A stretch of 35,469 nt of DNA, taken from assembly GCA_016874915.1 (NCBI GenBank), contig VGSW01000018.1:1-35469 (forward strand), read 5' to 3'. Below the pieces are notes generated by a model that worked only from the letters and a program-made list of their open reading frames with translations, was not told the origin of the DNA and did no database searches. Below, in pieces: positions 24,330 to 34,681 of this stretch. Position numbers and translations under genes: made by a program. The stretch's first letter is position 1; each line of letters begins with the position of its first letter. This stretch comes from Deltaproteobacteria bacterium (GTDB lineage: Bacteria > Desulfobacterota > Desulfobaccia > Desulfobaccales > 0-14-0-80-60-11).

Positions 24330-24770
24330 TCACGGGCTCACCACCAGCACCGGCAAGTCCGAGGCTTCCAGAACCCGTTCGGTCACGGAACCCAGCAGCG
24401 ACCGCCGGTGCCCCTTGCGCCCCATCTTGCCCATGACGATGAGGTCCACCCGGTGGCGCTCCGCCTCCTGCATGATGATCTCATCGGGTATGCCCTCGTG
24501 CATCTCCACCCGGACCGCCACCCCCCGCTTTTTGGCCTCGCCGCTCAGGGTGGCCAACAGCTTGCTGCCGCTTTCCTGCATGTCGTGCAGCAGGCGGGGG
24601 CGCTCCTGGCCCGACAGGCGGGACAGTTCGGCCAGCACTGAGGAATCCACTACGTAGAGCAGAATTTCTTCCGCCCCGAAGGCCCCGGCCAGGTCCAGGG
24701 TCAGGCGGTGGGCCTCCAGGGACGCGGCGGAGCCGTCCACCGGCGCCAGGATTTTTTTGAGCCGCGCCAT
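24330..24770 (-). CDS. uspA: Universal stress protein, UspA family
   Basis: 146-residue single-domain UspA fold: ILAPVDGSAASLEA at the N-terminus and the ATP-binding loop VMGKMGRKGHRRSLLGSVTERVL (read as G-x2-G-x9-G-S), then LPVLVVSP. The frame opens 12 codons earlier, but the ATG at 24770 is preferred: GAGAGGGGAA lies about 9 nt upstream and the family starts there (MARLKKILAPVD). Probably an ATP-binding stress protein. It lies downstream of the ATPase operon, separated by 200 nt containing two CCTGAAA heptamer arrays, and may or may not be cotranscribed with it. Confidence 0.9.
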   Translation of the reverse strand: MARLKKILAPVDGSAASLEAHRLTLDLAGAFGAEEILLYVVDSSVLAELSRLSGQERPRLLHDMQESGSKLLATLSGEAKKRGVAVRVEMHEGIPDEIIMQEAERHRVDLIVMGKMGRKGHRRSLLGSVTERVLEASDLPVLVVSP

Positions 24771-24827
24771 GTTATTCTTTCCCCTCTCCCGATACTGCCA
24801 ACTCAATCACAACTCATCGACCCACTC

Positions 24828-24972
24828 TTTCAACTGAACCCTGAAACCTAAAACCTGAAACCTAACCCGGACGAGCCGGAACCAAAAAGGATGAAACAAA
24901 TTTTCTGCCAGAAAAAGCATGAATCTTATTTCTAAGGTACTAAAACCTAAAACCTGAAACCTAAAACCTATC
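24828..24972. repeat. Paired CCTGAAA/CCTAAAA heptamer arrays
   Basis: Units CCTGAAA and CCTAAAA recur at about 24828-24866 and 24941-24972 in the same orientation around an AT-rich core. The atpD stop (TAG) is part of the second array (TAGGTTT on the coding strand). Confidence 0.75.
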
Positions 24973-25594
24973 TCAAACCAGCCTTGCGGGCCTTGACCCG
25001 CTTCAGATGAAACAGGCTCTCCCGCTCCCGCTCCTCCAGGGCGCTCTCCAGGTAGTGAATGGTTTCCCGGTAGGACGGGATAATCATGTAATTCAGGGCG
25101 TTGGTGCGCCGCACGGTGCGCTTCAACTCCTCCGCCAGCCGCCACAGGATGGCTTCCACTTCCGCCAGTTCGGCGATTTGGGAGAGGACTTCCTTAACCG
25201 CCAGGTGGCATTGGTCCAGCGCGGCCACGGTGCCGCCGAAGCTGAACCGGGGCCGCCGGGCGCCGGGGGTGAATTCCACCACCGGCATGGGCATCCCCAG
25301 GAAGGCCCGTTCCTTTATGGTGATGGCGTCGTCCGAGGCCACCCCCAGGGCGGCCCGGGCCACCCCTTCCCTTCCCAGGGCCAGAAACCCGTCGGTGAGA
25401 TGACCATATGCCGTCTCCAGGGCTTCCTCCACCCGACGCCGGAAGCGGTCTGCCTGCTTCTGAAGGCGCTGCATCTCCCCCAGCAGCAGGTCCCGCTTTT
25501 CCTCCAGGAAGGTGAGGGCCTCCACCGCCAGACCGTGTTCCTCCTGGACCTTGAGGAGGTTGCCTTTGGTTACGGATAAGGCCAGCCTAGCCAT
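24968..25594 (-). CDS. atpD: V/A-type ATP synthase subunit D (central stalk)
   Basis: Central rotor-stalk subunit linking the A3B3 head to the membrane ring; 208 residues, the normal family size. Two long helices frame the protein (residues 1-75 and 125-200), with the middle block PVVEFTPGARRPRFSFGGTVAALDQ. The family N-terminus is MARLALSVTKGNLLKVQEE. I start at ATG 25594 rather than the frame opening at 25618, because the extension overlaps the palindromic repeat and the family starts with MARL. Last gene of the operon, 104 nt after atpB; the gap is a nested palindrome. Confidence 0.93.
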   Translation of the reverse strand: MARLALSVTKGNLLKVQEEHGLAVEALTFLEEKRDLLLGEMQRLQKQADRFRRRVEEALETAYGHLTDGFLALGREGVARAALGVASDDAITIKERAFLGMPMPVVEFTPGARRPRFSFGGTVAALDQCHLAVKEVLSQIAELAEVEAILWRLAEELKRTVRRTNALNYMIIPSYRETIHYLESALEERERESLFHLKRVKARKAGLR

Positions 25595-25597
25595 ATT

Positions 25598-25698
25598 AGT
25601 TCTCTCGCCAAGGCGCAAAGACGCAAAGACAAAGTCTTTTTTGGCGCAGGCAAAATGCCTGCGCCAAAAACTTTGCGCCTTGGCGTCTTAGCGAGAAA

Positions 25699-25700
<2 letters not shown>
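25598..25700. repeat. Nested palindromic element between atpB and atpD
   Basis: The outer arms CTCGCCAAGGCGCAAAGACG and CTTTGCGCCTTGGCGTCTTA are inverted, with flanks AGTTCTCTCGC / GCGAGAAACT. The inner hairpin TTTTTGGCGCAGGCA / TGCCTGCGCCAAAAA is a perfect 15-bp stem with a 3-nt loop. The atpB stop touches its edge. Confidence 0.8.
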
Positions 25701-27123
<1,423 letters not shown>

Positions 27124-27194
27124 AACGTTATTGTTCTGAATATGGCCCCTCTATTCACTTTGAACCTTGAACTTTGAACTATTCGAAACAAAAT

Positions 27195-28952
27195 TTACCC
27201 CGCCAAAGCTTCCAAGCTCTCATTCAGCCTTTTTCCCAACTCATCAAACTCCCCCATCCGGTCCTCCCCGATGACGGCCTTCATGCGCAGCAGGTCCCGC
27301 ACCGCCTCCAGTTCCTGAATCTGATAAAAGGGGATCCCCCGGTTCAGGATTTCCCGGGCCTTGCCGTAGGTGGCCAAAATCAGCCCTAGCATCTTCATCT
27401 GCCGGGCCGGGGAGCAGTACATGTCCAGGGGATCGAACGCGCTTTGCTGGAGAAACCCCTCTTTAAGCCAGCGGGCCGCCTCCAACGTCAGGCGTTGGGC
27501 GTCGGGCAGAGCCTCTTCCCCGATGATTTTCACGATCTTCTGAAGCTGAAAGTCCTCTTGAAGGAGCTTCAGGGCCGCGTCCCGCATCTCTTTGAAGGCC
27601 GGGTCCACTTCTTTGGCCCACCACCCGGCCACCGCGTCGGCATATTCGCTGTAGCTGTCCATGGGGTTGATGGCCGGGAAGTAGCGGGCTGCGGCCAGCT
27701 CCTTGTCCAGGCCCCAAAAACAGCGGACAAAGCGCTTGGTGTGCTGGGTCACCGGCTCGGAAAAATCCCCGCCCGGGGGCGACACCGCGCCGATGACCGA
27801 CACCGACCCCCCGTCGCCGTTCAAAGTGATGACGCTCCCGGCCCGTTCGTAAAAATCCGCCAGCCGGGTGGCCAGATACGCCGGAAACCCCTCTTCCGCA
27901 GGCATCTCCTCCAGCCGCCCGGAGATCTCCCGCAGGGCCTCGGCCCATCGGGAAGTGGAGTCGGCCATGAGGGCCACCGCGTAGCCCATATCCCGGAAGA
28001 CCTCCGCCAGGGTGATGCCGGTGTAAATGGAAGCTTCCCGGGCCGCCACCGGCATGTTGGAGGTGTTGGCGATGAGGATGGTGCGCTCCATGAGGGCATG
28101 TCCGGTGCGGGGGTCCTGGAGGGCCGGCAACTCCGTCAGGATGCCGGTCATTTCATTGCCCCGCTCGCCGCAGCCCACGTACACGATGAGGTCCGCGGCG
28201 CACCATTTGGAAAGCTGGTGCTGGGTGATGGTCTTCCCCGTGCCGAAGCCCCCGGGGATGGCCGCCGCGCCCCCCTGGGCCAGGGGAAAGAGGGCATCCA
28301 GAACCCGCTGGCCGGTGACCAGGGGCTCTGCGGGCAGGAGGCGCTTGCGGTAAGGCCGCGCTTTCCGCACCGGCCAACGGTGCCATAGAAAAAGCTCCGT
28401 TTCCCGGCCCTTGGCATCCTTTACCCGGGCGATGGCATCCTCCAGGGTGTATTCCCCCGCCGGAGCCGCATAAGTAAGGGTCCCTTCTACCCCGGGCGGC
28501 GCCAACACCCGGTGGGTCAGGGCCGGGGTTTCGGGCACGGTCCCCAGGATCTGCCCGCCGGAAACTGCGTCTCCCTCTTTAAGAATGGGGGTAAAGGTCC
28601 ACACCCGCTCCCGGTCCAGGGGACGGGCGGAAACGCCCCGGGCGATGAACGCGCCCGAGGCCTGCGCCAGCCGCTTCAGAGGCCGCTGGATGCCGTCAAA
28701 GATCTGGCCCAACAATCCCGGCCCGATCTCCACCGAGAGGGCCGCGCCTTGGCCCGTTACCTCATCCCCGGGACGCACCCCGCCAGTCTCTTCATAGACC
28801 TGGATGGTAGCCGTTTCGCCCTCTAAAGCGATGACCTCGCCGATGAGGCGTTGGGCCCCCACCTCCACCACTTCATACATGGACAGCGCGCGGCCGCCGC
28901 CGGCCTTGATCACCGGCCCGCTGACCCAGAGGACTTGGGATTTATCGGTCAT
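27195..28952 (-). CDS. atpA: V/A-type ATP synthase subunit A (catalytic)
   Basis: Catalytic nucleotide-binding subunit, 585 residues. Walker A GGFGTGKT at 234-241, catalytic block CGERGNEMTG at 261-270, LMADSTSRWAEALREISGRL, the SVSVIGAVSPPGGDFSEPVTQ loop, and the A-type insertion domain (about residues 110-190). The frame opens 50 codons earlier, but that part is the translation of an intergenic palindrome. The ATG at 28952, after AAAGGGAAT, gives the normal start (MTDKSQVLWVSGPVIKA). The usual proline in the family P-loop (GPFGSGKT) is glycine here (GGFGTGKT). An exceptionally strong hairpin ends 13 nt upstream of the start. Confidence 0.95.
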   Translation of the reverse strand: MTDKSQVLWVSGPVIKAGGGRALSMYEVVEVGAQRLIGEVIALEGETATIQVYEETGGVRPGDEVTGQGAALSVEIGPGLLGQIFDGIQRPLKRLAQASGAFIARGVSARPLDRERVWTFTPILKEGDAVSGGQILGTVPETPALTHRVLAPPGVEGTLTYAAPAGEYTLEDAIARVKDAKGRETELFLWHRWPVRKARPYRKRLLPAEPLVTGQRVLDALFPLAQGGAAAIPGGFGTGKTITQHQLSKWCAADLIVYVGCGERGNEMTGILTELPALQDPRTGHALMERTILIANTSNMPVAAREASIYTGITLAEVFRDMGYAVALMADSTSRWAEALREISGRLEEMPAEEGFPAYLATRLADFYERAGSVITLNGDGGSVSVIGAVSPPGGDFSEPVTQHTKRFVRCFWGLDKELAAARYFPAINPMDSYSEYADAVAGWWAKEVDPAFKEMRDAALKLLQEDFQLQKIVKIIGEEALPDAQRLTLEAARWLKEGFLQQSAFDPLDMYCSPARQMKMLGLILATYGKAREILNRGIPFYQIQELEAVRDLLRMKAVIGEDRMGEFDELGKRLNESLEALAG

Positions 28953-28965
28953 ATTCCCTTTGGTC

Positions 28966-29175
28966 TGTGGGGGGAGGGCAGGGAGCAACGCTCCCTGCCC
29001 TCCCCCCACACCCCCTCCCAACCCTTTAAGGGGGCCGGGAAAGGCGGGGCCTTTAGCCCCGACTTTCCCGGCAATCACTACCTTCTTAAAAGACCTCTGC
29101 AAAATACCTGGTTGAACGGTAATCTTTAAAATCCCTCCCCCTTGAGGGGGGAGGGTTAGGGAGGGGGTGGGAAAT
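28966..29175. repeat. Three strong hairpins between atpE and atpA
   Basis: 28966-28986 and 28990-29010 are perfect 21-nt inverted repeats (GTGGGGGGAGGGCAGGGAGC and its complement) with a 3-nt loop. 29034-29050 and 29056-29072 are 17-nt arms with one mismatch. 29128-29175 is a CCCTCCCCC/GGGGGAGGG hairpin followed by GGGAGGGGGTGGG. No ORF. They could act as mRNA stabilisers or partial terminators within the operon. Confidence 0.8.
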
Positions 29176-29226
29176 CTTTTCCTGATTTAAGCATGTTAGT
29201 TCAGTTAGCCCCCCTCCCCCAAATTC

Positions 29227-29841
29227 TTAACCTCCCCACAGCCTCCGGGCCAATTCCGCCCTGAGACTCTCCCGCTGGCGCTCCATGAGGCCCTGGAAAG
29301 TCTGGTCGTAGCGCACCCGGCCGTCGGCCCGGGTTACGGTGAAGCCGCCGGGAGGAAGCTCTGCATCCACGGAGAATTCCAGTTTCCGGCCGCTCTCCCG
29401 GCTGACTGCCTCCATTAATTCCGGGGTGAGCCACCGGTTTTCCTCGGGGTGGGCCGCCACCCGGAAGCTCTCTCCTTCCAACTGTCCCAGGATTCGAAGC
29501 AGGCTTTTCTTAAGCCACTCCGGGTATTCCGCCGACTCCCGGAAAGCCAGGAGCCGCTCTCTTCCTTGCTCCAGAGCTTCATTTAACCGGGCTTCTTTGG
29601 CCTGGGCCACGAGGCGCTTGCTATCCAGTTCGGCCCGGTCCAGGCTGCTGCGGGCCGCCAGGTGAGCCTGGGCCTGGACTTCCCGCCGGGTGTGCTCCAG
29701 GACTTCCCGGCCCCGGACTTCCTCGTCGGCCGCCATCCGGGCCGCCTGGTCCCGGGCCTGGGCCACTATCCGGGCCGCCTCCTTTTCCCCCCGGTCCAGA
29801 ATGGCCTGGCACAGGAGCTCTACCTGGTCATAAAGCGCCAT
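29227..29841 (-). CDS. atpE: V/A-type ATP synthase subunit E (peripheral stalk)
   Basis: 204-residue peripheral stalk subunit. An Arg/Glu/Ala-rich N-terminal helix or coiled coil (residues 1-105: EKEAARIVAQARDQAARMAADEEV-type, only partly quoted) precedes a globular C-terminal domain (residues 110-204, with GGFTVTRADGRVRYDQTFQGLMERQRESLRAEL). Start ATG 29841 immediately follows a CCGAAAA/CCGGAAA heptamer array with no clear Shine-Dalgarno sequence. Together with subunit G/H it forms the stator. Confidence 0.85.
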   Translation of the reverse strand: MALYDQVELLCQAILDRGEKEAARIVAQARDQAARMAADEEVRGREVLEHTRREVQAQAHLAARSSLDRAELDSKRLVAQAKEARLNEALEQGRERLLAFRESAEYPEWLKKSLLRILGQLEGESFRVAAHPEENRWLTPELMEAVSRESGRKLEFSVDAELPPGGFTVTRADGRVRYDQTFQGLMERQRESLRAELARRLWGG

Positions 29842-30073
29842 ATCGCGGTTTCCGGTTTCCGGTTTTCGGTTTTCGGTTATAAATCGAAACCACCATTAAT
29901 CTTGGCTTTATGTTCCCGAATTGTATTAGTTAGTCCTTTTTTGCCCAACAAGCCATCCCCAAGAAAGGGCGATTCGAGATCGTCCAAAGGTACAAGCTAA
30001 GGCTGCGGCTATATCTATCGATTTAGGCCCCGTATAATACCAAAAACCGGAAACCGAAAACCGAAAACCGTCT
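29842..30073. repeat. Inverted heptamer arrays between atpF and atpE
   Basis: GGTTTTC/GGTTTCC units at about 29846-29880 and the complementary AACCGAA units at about 30043-30071 flank a 160-nt AT-richer core without a recognisable gene. Same arrangement as around the pheA-aroD junction. Confidence 0.75.
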
Positions 30074-30391
30074 TTACCCCCGGGGTACACCCATCACCGC
30101 CCGCAACCGCTCCATCAGGGGCTGGGCCCCTTCCACCGCCCCGGTCATATCCGGAATTTCCACGATCAAGGGCGGCATGCCCGCCTCCCGGGCCGCATCT
30201 ACCTCAGCCTGGACCTGCCGGGCCAGGCGCTGAGTTATCAAAATCAAACCCACCTCAGGTCTGCCTTGCGCCTGGGCCAGAAGCCGCCGGGCCTCCTCCG
30301 GAGTTTCCGCCCCGCCCCCCGGCAGCCCCGCCAGGGCAAAGGCCAGAAAAGTGCGAGGGTCGGCGATGACAAAGAAGCCTTGGGGATCGAT
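30074..30391 (-). CDS. atpF: V/A-type ATP synthase subunit F, apparent ATC start
   Basis: Small central-stalk subunit. Translating the frame gives 105 residues: IDPQGFFVIADPRTFLAFALAG at the start, then EVGLILITQRLARQV, PPLIVEIPDMTGAVEG and MERLRAVMGVPRG before TAA (the first block is quoted only in part). This fits the family fold (GDPDT-like first strand, GLILIT second strand, PLIVEIP third). No ATG, GTG or TTG exists between the upstream in-frame TAA and this block. A perfect AAGGAG (30403-30398) stands 6 nt before an ATC codon at 30391, the best initiation site visible. CTG upstream is the alternative; a sequencing error is also possible. Lies between atpK and atpE as expected. Confidence 0.82.
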   Translation of the reverse strand: MDPQGFFVIADPRTFLAFALAGLPGGGAETPEEARRLLAQAQGRPEVGLILITQRLARQVQAEVDAAREAGMPPLIVEIPDMTGAVEGAQPLMERLRAVMGVPRG

Positions 30392-30407
30392 GGCTTTCTC
30401 CTTGTAG

Positions 30408-30504
30408 TTGACAGTGGACAGTTCACAGTCGACAGTTAGCGGTTTGGCGGTTTAGCAGTTTAGGGATAAAAACTATCTGCTCACCGCTCACTGCTCACTG
30501 CTCA
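30408..30504. repeat. Heptamer arrays between atpK and atpF
   Basis: GACAGTG/GACAGTT and GCGGTTT-like 7-nt units (about 30408-30465), then CACTGCT units (about 30474-30505), the latter starting right at the atpK stop. Confidence 0.75.
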
Positions 30505-31054
<550 letters not shown>

Positions 31055-33007
31055 TCACGCGCCCCGCTCCAGGGGCTTAAAAGGCTCGCCGCCGCCGTGA
31101 AAGAACTTGCTTAAAAATTCATAATACTCCAGGCGCACGATCTGGATGGACACCACCAGCCCCTCCAGGACAATGATGACCACGTTGCCCAGGGCCACGG
31201 TGAGCCAGTAGGCCACGCCGCCGCCGCCCATGCGCCCCAGCGTCTCCGCCAGGGAAAAGACCGCGATGAACAGCCCGGCATGGGCCAGGGCAAACGCGGC
31301 GATGCGGATATACGAAATAGTGTTGGCCACGTAACGCACCGTGGAATCCACCACCTCGATGGCCCCTTCCAGGAGCAGGAGGCCCCGCCCTGCCCCGGGG
31401 CTCTCCGGCGCGGGGGGCCGCCGGAGCCTCAGGAAAATATAAAAAGCTCCCATGCCCAAGGTGGCCGCGGCCGCTCCCACCGTGACCCAGAAATCCCACT
31501 GCCAGGCCCCGGTGAGCAGGTATCGCAGCCCCAACCCGGCCATAATCCAGTAAATCAGCGCGGCCAGCAGCCCTGCGGCGGGGAGCCGGCTCTGACCCAG
31601 GCGCACCGCGTTGATGAACCCCAATATCACCCCCAGGCTGATGGATGCCAGGCCGAAGATGAGGGCCATCTTGAGAAAGTAGTTGATATTTTTCAAGGGG
31701 GCAAACCATAGCGGCGGAAACAGGCCCTCCACGCCGAAGACGCTGCCGTACAGCACCCCGAAGATCATGGAGGCCACGCCGCACTCCATGAGAATGACGC
31801 CGTAGTCGGTGTAGCGGAAAAACCGGCGGAAGATGAGGTAACCCAACCCAAAGAGCACCGCGCCCTGGCCCACGTCGCCGAACATCAGCCCGAACATCAC
31901 CAAAAAGGTCACGGCCAAAAACGCAGTGGGCTCCACTTCCCGGTAGCTGGGGGTGCCGTAGGCCGTGGTCAGCCTCTCAAAGGGCCTGAGCAGATAAGGA
32001 TTATTGAACAGAATGGGAATCTTGAGAATCCCTCCCCGGGCCCCGGGAACAGCTTCCGGGGACAAGACTTCCACCTCCACCCGCTCTTCCAGTTCCTGAG
32101 CCAGAGCGCCTTTAAGCTCCTCCACCAGGTGGGCCGGAATCCAGCCGCTGATGAGGTAGGAGCGGTCCACCTTGCCGAATAGGACCCGAGCCCGGAGCAG
32201 GGTGCGGGTCAGGTCGATGCGGTTTCGCAGGCGCACCAGGGCCGGGCCCAGGCGCTCCCGGAGATCAGCCCGCCGGGATTCCATCTCCGCCAGGGCGCCT
32301 TCCAAATCCTTAATTTGACCCTTCACCTCCGCCAACAGGTCGTCGATGGCGCCCGCGGCTCCCGGCGGCAGCTCCAGGTGCTCAAAGAAGGCCCCTTTCA
32401 AGGCCCCCTCCAGGATGTCCCGGTCCGCGGCCAGGCCCGCCAGCACGATAAGGGTGCGGTTCTCCACCTGGATCACCGGGATGATGGCATGGTGCAGGTG
32501 TTCCAGGGCTTGCTCCAGCCGGGGGAGATTCTCCGTCGGCGTCCAGCCCGGAGCCAGATACGCAAACTTAAGGCCCGCCAGGTCGCCGGGGGCCAGGCCG
32601 GCGGGAAGCAGGTATTCCAGGTTCTTCTGGTACTGGCGCCGCACCGTTAGCTGCTCCTTGACCTCTTGGAAGCGGCTCAACAGAGGATCGGCCTGGCCGC
32701 GAATCTCTTCCGCCATCTCTTCCAGAGAAAAAATATCTTTGGCCGGGTCCAGGTCCGAGGGGATGTCCACCACCTGGGGCGGAATATCCAGAGCCGCGGC
32801 CCAGCGGTCCACTTCCTCCCCCACCTTTTGGTAGCGCTCCAGCAGGCCCCGTTCCAGCTCCCCCATGTAGCCCAGCTTTCCCAGGGGGGTCTCCACCAGG
32901 TTGATGAGGTGCATGATGCGGAGCCGGGTAAGGATGGCGGTGACCTTGGAGATGTTCTCCTCCGCCGCCTGGATATTCACCAGGACCAGGGGTACGGACC
33001 GAAACAT
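31055..33007 (-). CDS. atpI: V/A-type ATP synthase subunit I (a-subunit)
   Basis: 650-residue stator and ion-channel subunit. The N-terminal half (residues 1-345) is cytoplasmic with two long helical stretches. The C-terminal half has seven to eight membrane segments starting FLVMFGLMFGDVGQGAVLF. The essential arginine is visible at about R568 in TISYIRIAAFALAHAGL, matching the SYLRLWALSLAHA motif of the family. The start codon overlaps the stop of subunit C (ATGA). Full length. Confidence 0.95.
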   Translation of the reverse strand: MFRSVPLVLVNIQAAEENISKVTAILTRLRIMHLINLVETPLGKLGYMGELERGLLERYQKVGEEVDRWAAALDIPPQVVDIPSDLDPAKDIFSLEEMAEEIRGQADPLLSRFQEVKEQLTVRRQYQKNLEYLLPAGLAPGDLAGLKFAYLAPGWTPTENLPRLEQALEHLHHAIIPVIQVENRTLIVLAGLAADRDILEGALKGAFFEHLELPPGAAGAIDDLLAEVKGQIKDLEGALAEMESRRADLRERLGPALVRLRNRIDLTRTLLRARVLFGKVDRSYLISGWIPAHLVEELKGALAQELEERVEVEVLSPEAVPGARGGILKIPILFNNPYLLRPFERLTTAYGTPSYREVEPTAFLAVTFLVMFGLMFGDVGQGAVLFGLGYLIFRRFFRYTDYGVILMECGVASMIFGVLYGSVFGVEGLFPPLWFAPLKNINYFLKMALIFGLASISLGVILGFINAVRLGQSRLPAAGLLAALIYWIMAGLGLRYLLTGAWQWDFWVTVGAAAATLGMGAFYIFLRLRRPPAPESPGAGRGLLLLEGAIEVVDSTVRYVANTISYIRIAAFALAHAGLFIAVFSLAETLGRMGGGGVAYWLTVALGNVVIIVLEGLVVSIQIVRLEYYEFLSKFFHGGGEPFKPLERGA

Positions 33008-34065
33008 CAGATCACCCCCGCCAGCCCCGGCCTAAGCTGGGGCAGGACCCTCTCCGCCGGAAGATTGAGCAGCTTGCCGGTGGCCAGGGTGATGAGGTGG
33101 TGAATTTCCATTTCCTTCAAAAACAGATAGGAAAGAGGCAGGCCCATCTGGAAGGGCGGCAGCCGCTGCAGCTTGGCCAAAGTCTCGGCCCAGTAAGCCG
33201 TCAGGCGTTCTTCCACCGCAACCCGGTCCGCCGCCCCGGCCAGCCGGGTTTGCAGCGGCCGGGGCAGCCGGGCCGCCATTTCCGCCGTGTCCCGGGCAAA
33301 AGCCAGGTCCCGGCGGGCCTGGGGTTTGATAAAGCTGCCGGCCTCAATGAGGTATTGATAGATTTCTTCCCCCGGGAAGCCGTAAATCTCCCGGAAGCGG
33401 CCCACCCACAAGATGTTGGTGATGTCGGCCCGGAGGTCCAGAACGCGGCCGGCCAGGCGGCGGTCCGTCCTGGACAGGTGTTTGAGCCCCTGGCGCAGAT
33501 AGTCGAAGACAAAAAGGTCCAGGGACATTTCCAGGGGAAAGAGGCTTTGTTCCTGTTGGTACCGGGGTAGGCCCCGGGCCAGGGGCATGCCCCAGATAGT
33601 GGGGGCCAGATGGTCCGCCAGCGCGGGGATGTTCCCCTGGCGCACCAGCTCGCCGAAATTTAAAGGGGTCAGCCCATTTAGGGGCAAAAGCTTTCGGGCG
33701 GCCTCTTCGGGAGCCAGCCCCTGGTGCAAGGCCCTAAGGACCACCTTGAGGTTTTCTGCGGCCAGGCGCACCGCCAGCCGCTCCAGAAACCGGGCCTCCC
33801 GCCGCATCAGTCCCCGCCGCACCTTGAGGAAGGCCTGGGCCAGGTCGCCGTAAAGTCGGCGGTTCAAATCGGCTTCCGCGTCCGGGGAGCGCCAGTCCCA
33901 ATCTTTCAGGGCCGGCCCGTAAGCCGTGGACATCAGGTATCCCGCCATCTCCTGGAGGTCCCGGGCCTTGAGAAGATACCGGTAGTCCTCCGGCGTGAGG
34001 AGCCGGCTTTTCATGGCCATGACCTTGGCTCCCCCATAAGCGTAGCGCAGGACCTGGAAAATCAT
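33007..34065 (-). CDS. atpC: V/A-type ATP synthase subunit C (rotor socket, AC39 family)
   Basis: 352-residue subunit joining the central stalk to the c-ring. Recognised from the start YAYGGAKVMAMKSRLLTPEDYRYLL, the three-fold helical bundle with repeated LxxxxRLxxxNLK-type helices (AVRLAAENLKVVLRAL), and DIERxN-like DITNILWVGRFRE. Overlaps its upstream neighbour by 4 nt (ATGA) and its downstream neighbour likewise, so all three are translationally coupled. Confidence 0.92.
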   Translation of the reverse strand: MIFQVLRYAYGGAKVMAMKSRLLTPEDYRYLLKARDLQEMAGYLMSTAYGPALKDWDWRSPDAEADLNRRLYGDLAQAFLKVRRGLMRREARFLERLAVRLAAENLKVVLRALHQGLAPEEAARKLLPLNGLTPLNFGELVRQGNIPALADHLAPTIWGMPLARGLPRYQQEQSLFPLEMSLDLFVFDYLRQGLKHLSRTDRRLAGRVLDLRADITNILWVGRFREIYGFPGEEIYQYLIEAGSFIKPQARRDLAFARDTAEMAARLPRPLQTRLAGAADRVAVEERLTAYWAETLAKLQRLPPFQMGLPLSYLFLKEMEIHHLITLATGKLLNLPAERVLPQLRPGLAGVI

Positions 34066-34373
34066 GCCGTCAGAACCCGGGAGACCAGCAGGGCCAGGGC
34101 TTCCTCCTTCCCGGCGGCCTCCTTTTCTCTCAGTCCCTGGATATAGCGGGCAGTAGCCGCCTGGATCTCCCCGGCCCGCGCCTCGGCCTCTTTCAGGATG
34201 TCATCCTGGGCCGACTGGCGCACCTGGGCCAGTTCGGCCTGCAGACGGACTTTTAGATCCTCCACCTGGGACCGGGCTTGAGCCAGGAGGCTCCCGGCCT
34301 CATTTTCGGCCGCGGCCACCGCCCCATGAGCTTGGCGGTCCGCGGCGATGATTTTTTGCAGATCGGACAACAT
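34062..34373 (-). CDS. atpH: V/A-type ATP synthase subunit G/H (peripheral stalk)
   Basis: 103-residue, highly charged, almost wholly helical protein (ADRQAHGAVAAAENEAGSLL, ARSQVEDLKVRLQAELAQVR) with heptad/hendecad spacing typical of the E/G(H) stator coiled coil. First gene of the ATPase operon; overlaps atpC by 4 nt. No strong Shine-Dalgarno sequence lies ahead of the ATG. The sequence is low-complexity, so family assignment rests largely on size, composition and position. Confidence 0.8.
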   Translation of the reverse strand: MLSDLQKIIAADRQAHGAVAAAENEAGSLLAQARSQVEDLKVRLQAELAQVRQSAQDDILKEAEARAGEIQAATARYIQGLREKEAAGKEEALALLVSRVLTA

Positions 34374-34681
34374 TATTCTGTATATCGATTATTGCCTTTG
34401 CTCCTTCAAAGGAAAAAGGCGTAGATTTTTCGGTGCTCAAAGGTTAACAAACTCTCCCTCCCCCCTGGATGGGGGAGGGCTGGGGTGGGGGTGGCGAAAT
34501 TATTTCAGTGCGGTGGAGGCATACTTTTACCACCCTCCCCCAACCCCCTTCCCTCTCAAAGGGAGGGGGCTTTTCCAGTGGTCCACGCCCTACCTCGTTT
34601 GATAGGGATATGGACTTAGGGCGATGTCAAAAGACCGAAGCTAAAGCAACAATCGAAATCTGGGTAATCTGTAGATTAAAC
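34374..34681. repeat. Intergenic region upstream of ATPase operon
   Basis: No gene. Two G/C-run hairpins: CCCTCCCCC/GGGGGAGGG (about 34457-34480, followed by GGGGTGGGGGTGG) and CCTTCCCT/AGGGAGGGG (about 34547-34569), the same C-run family as inside the MITE-like element and near atpA. A TTGACA occurs at about 34632-34627 on the minus strand but without a well-spaced -10 box, so the operon promoter is not settled. Confidence 0.6.
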
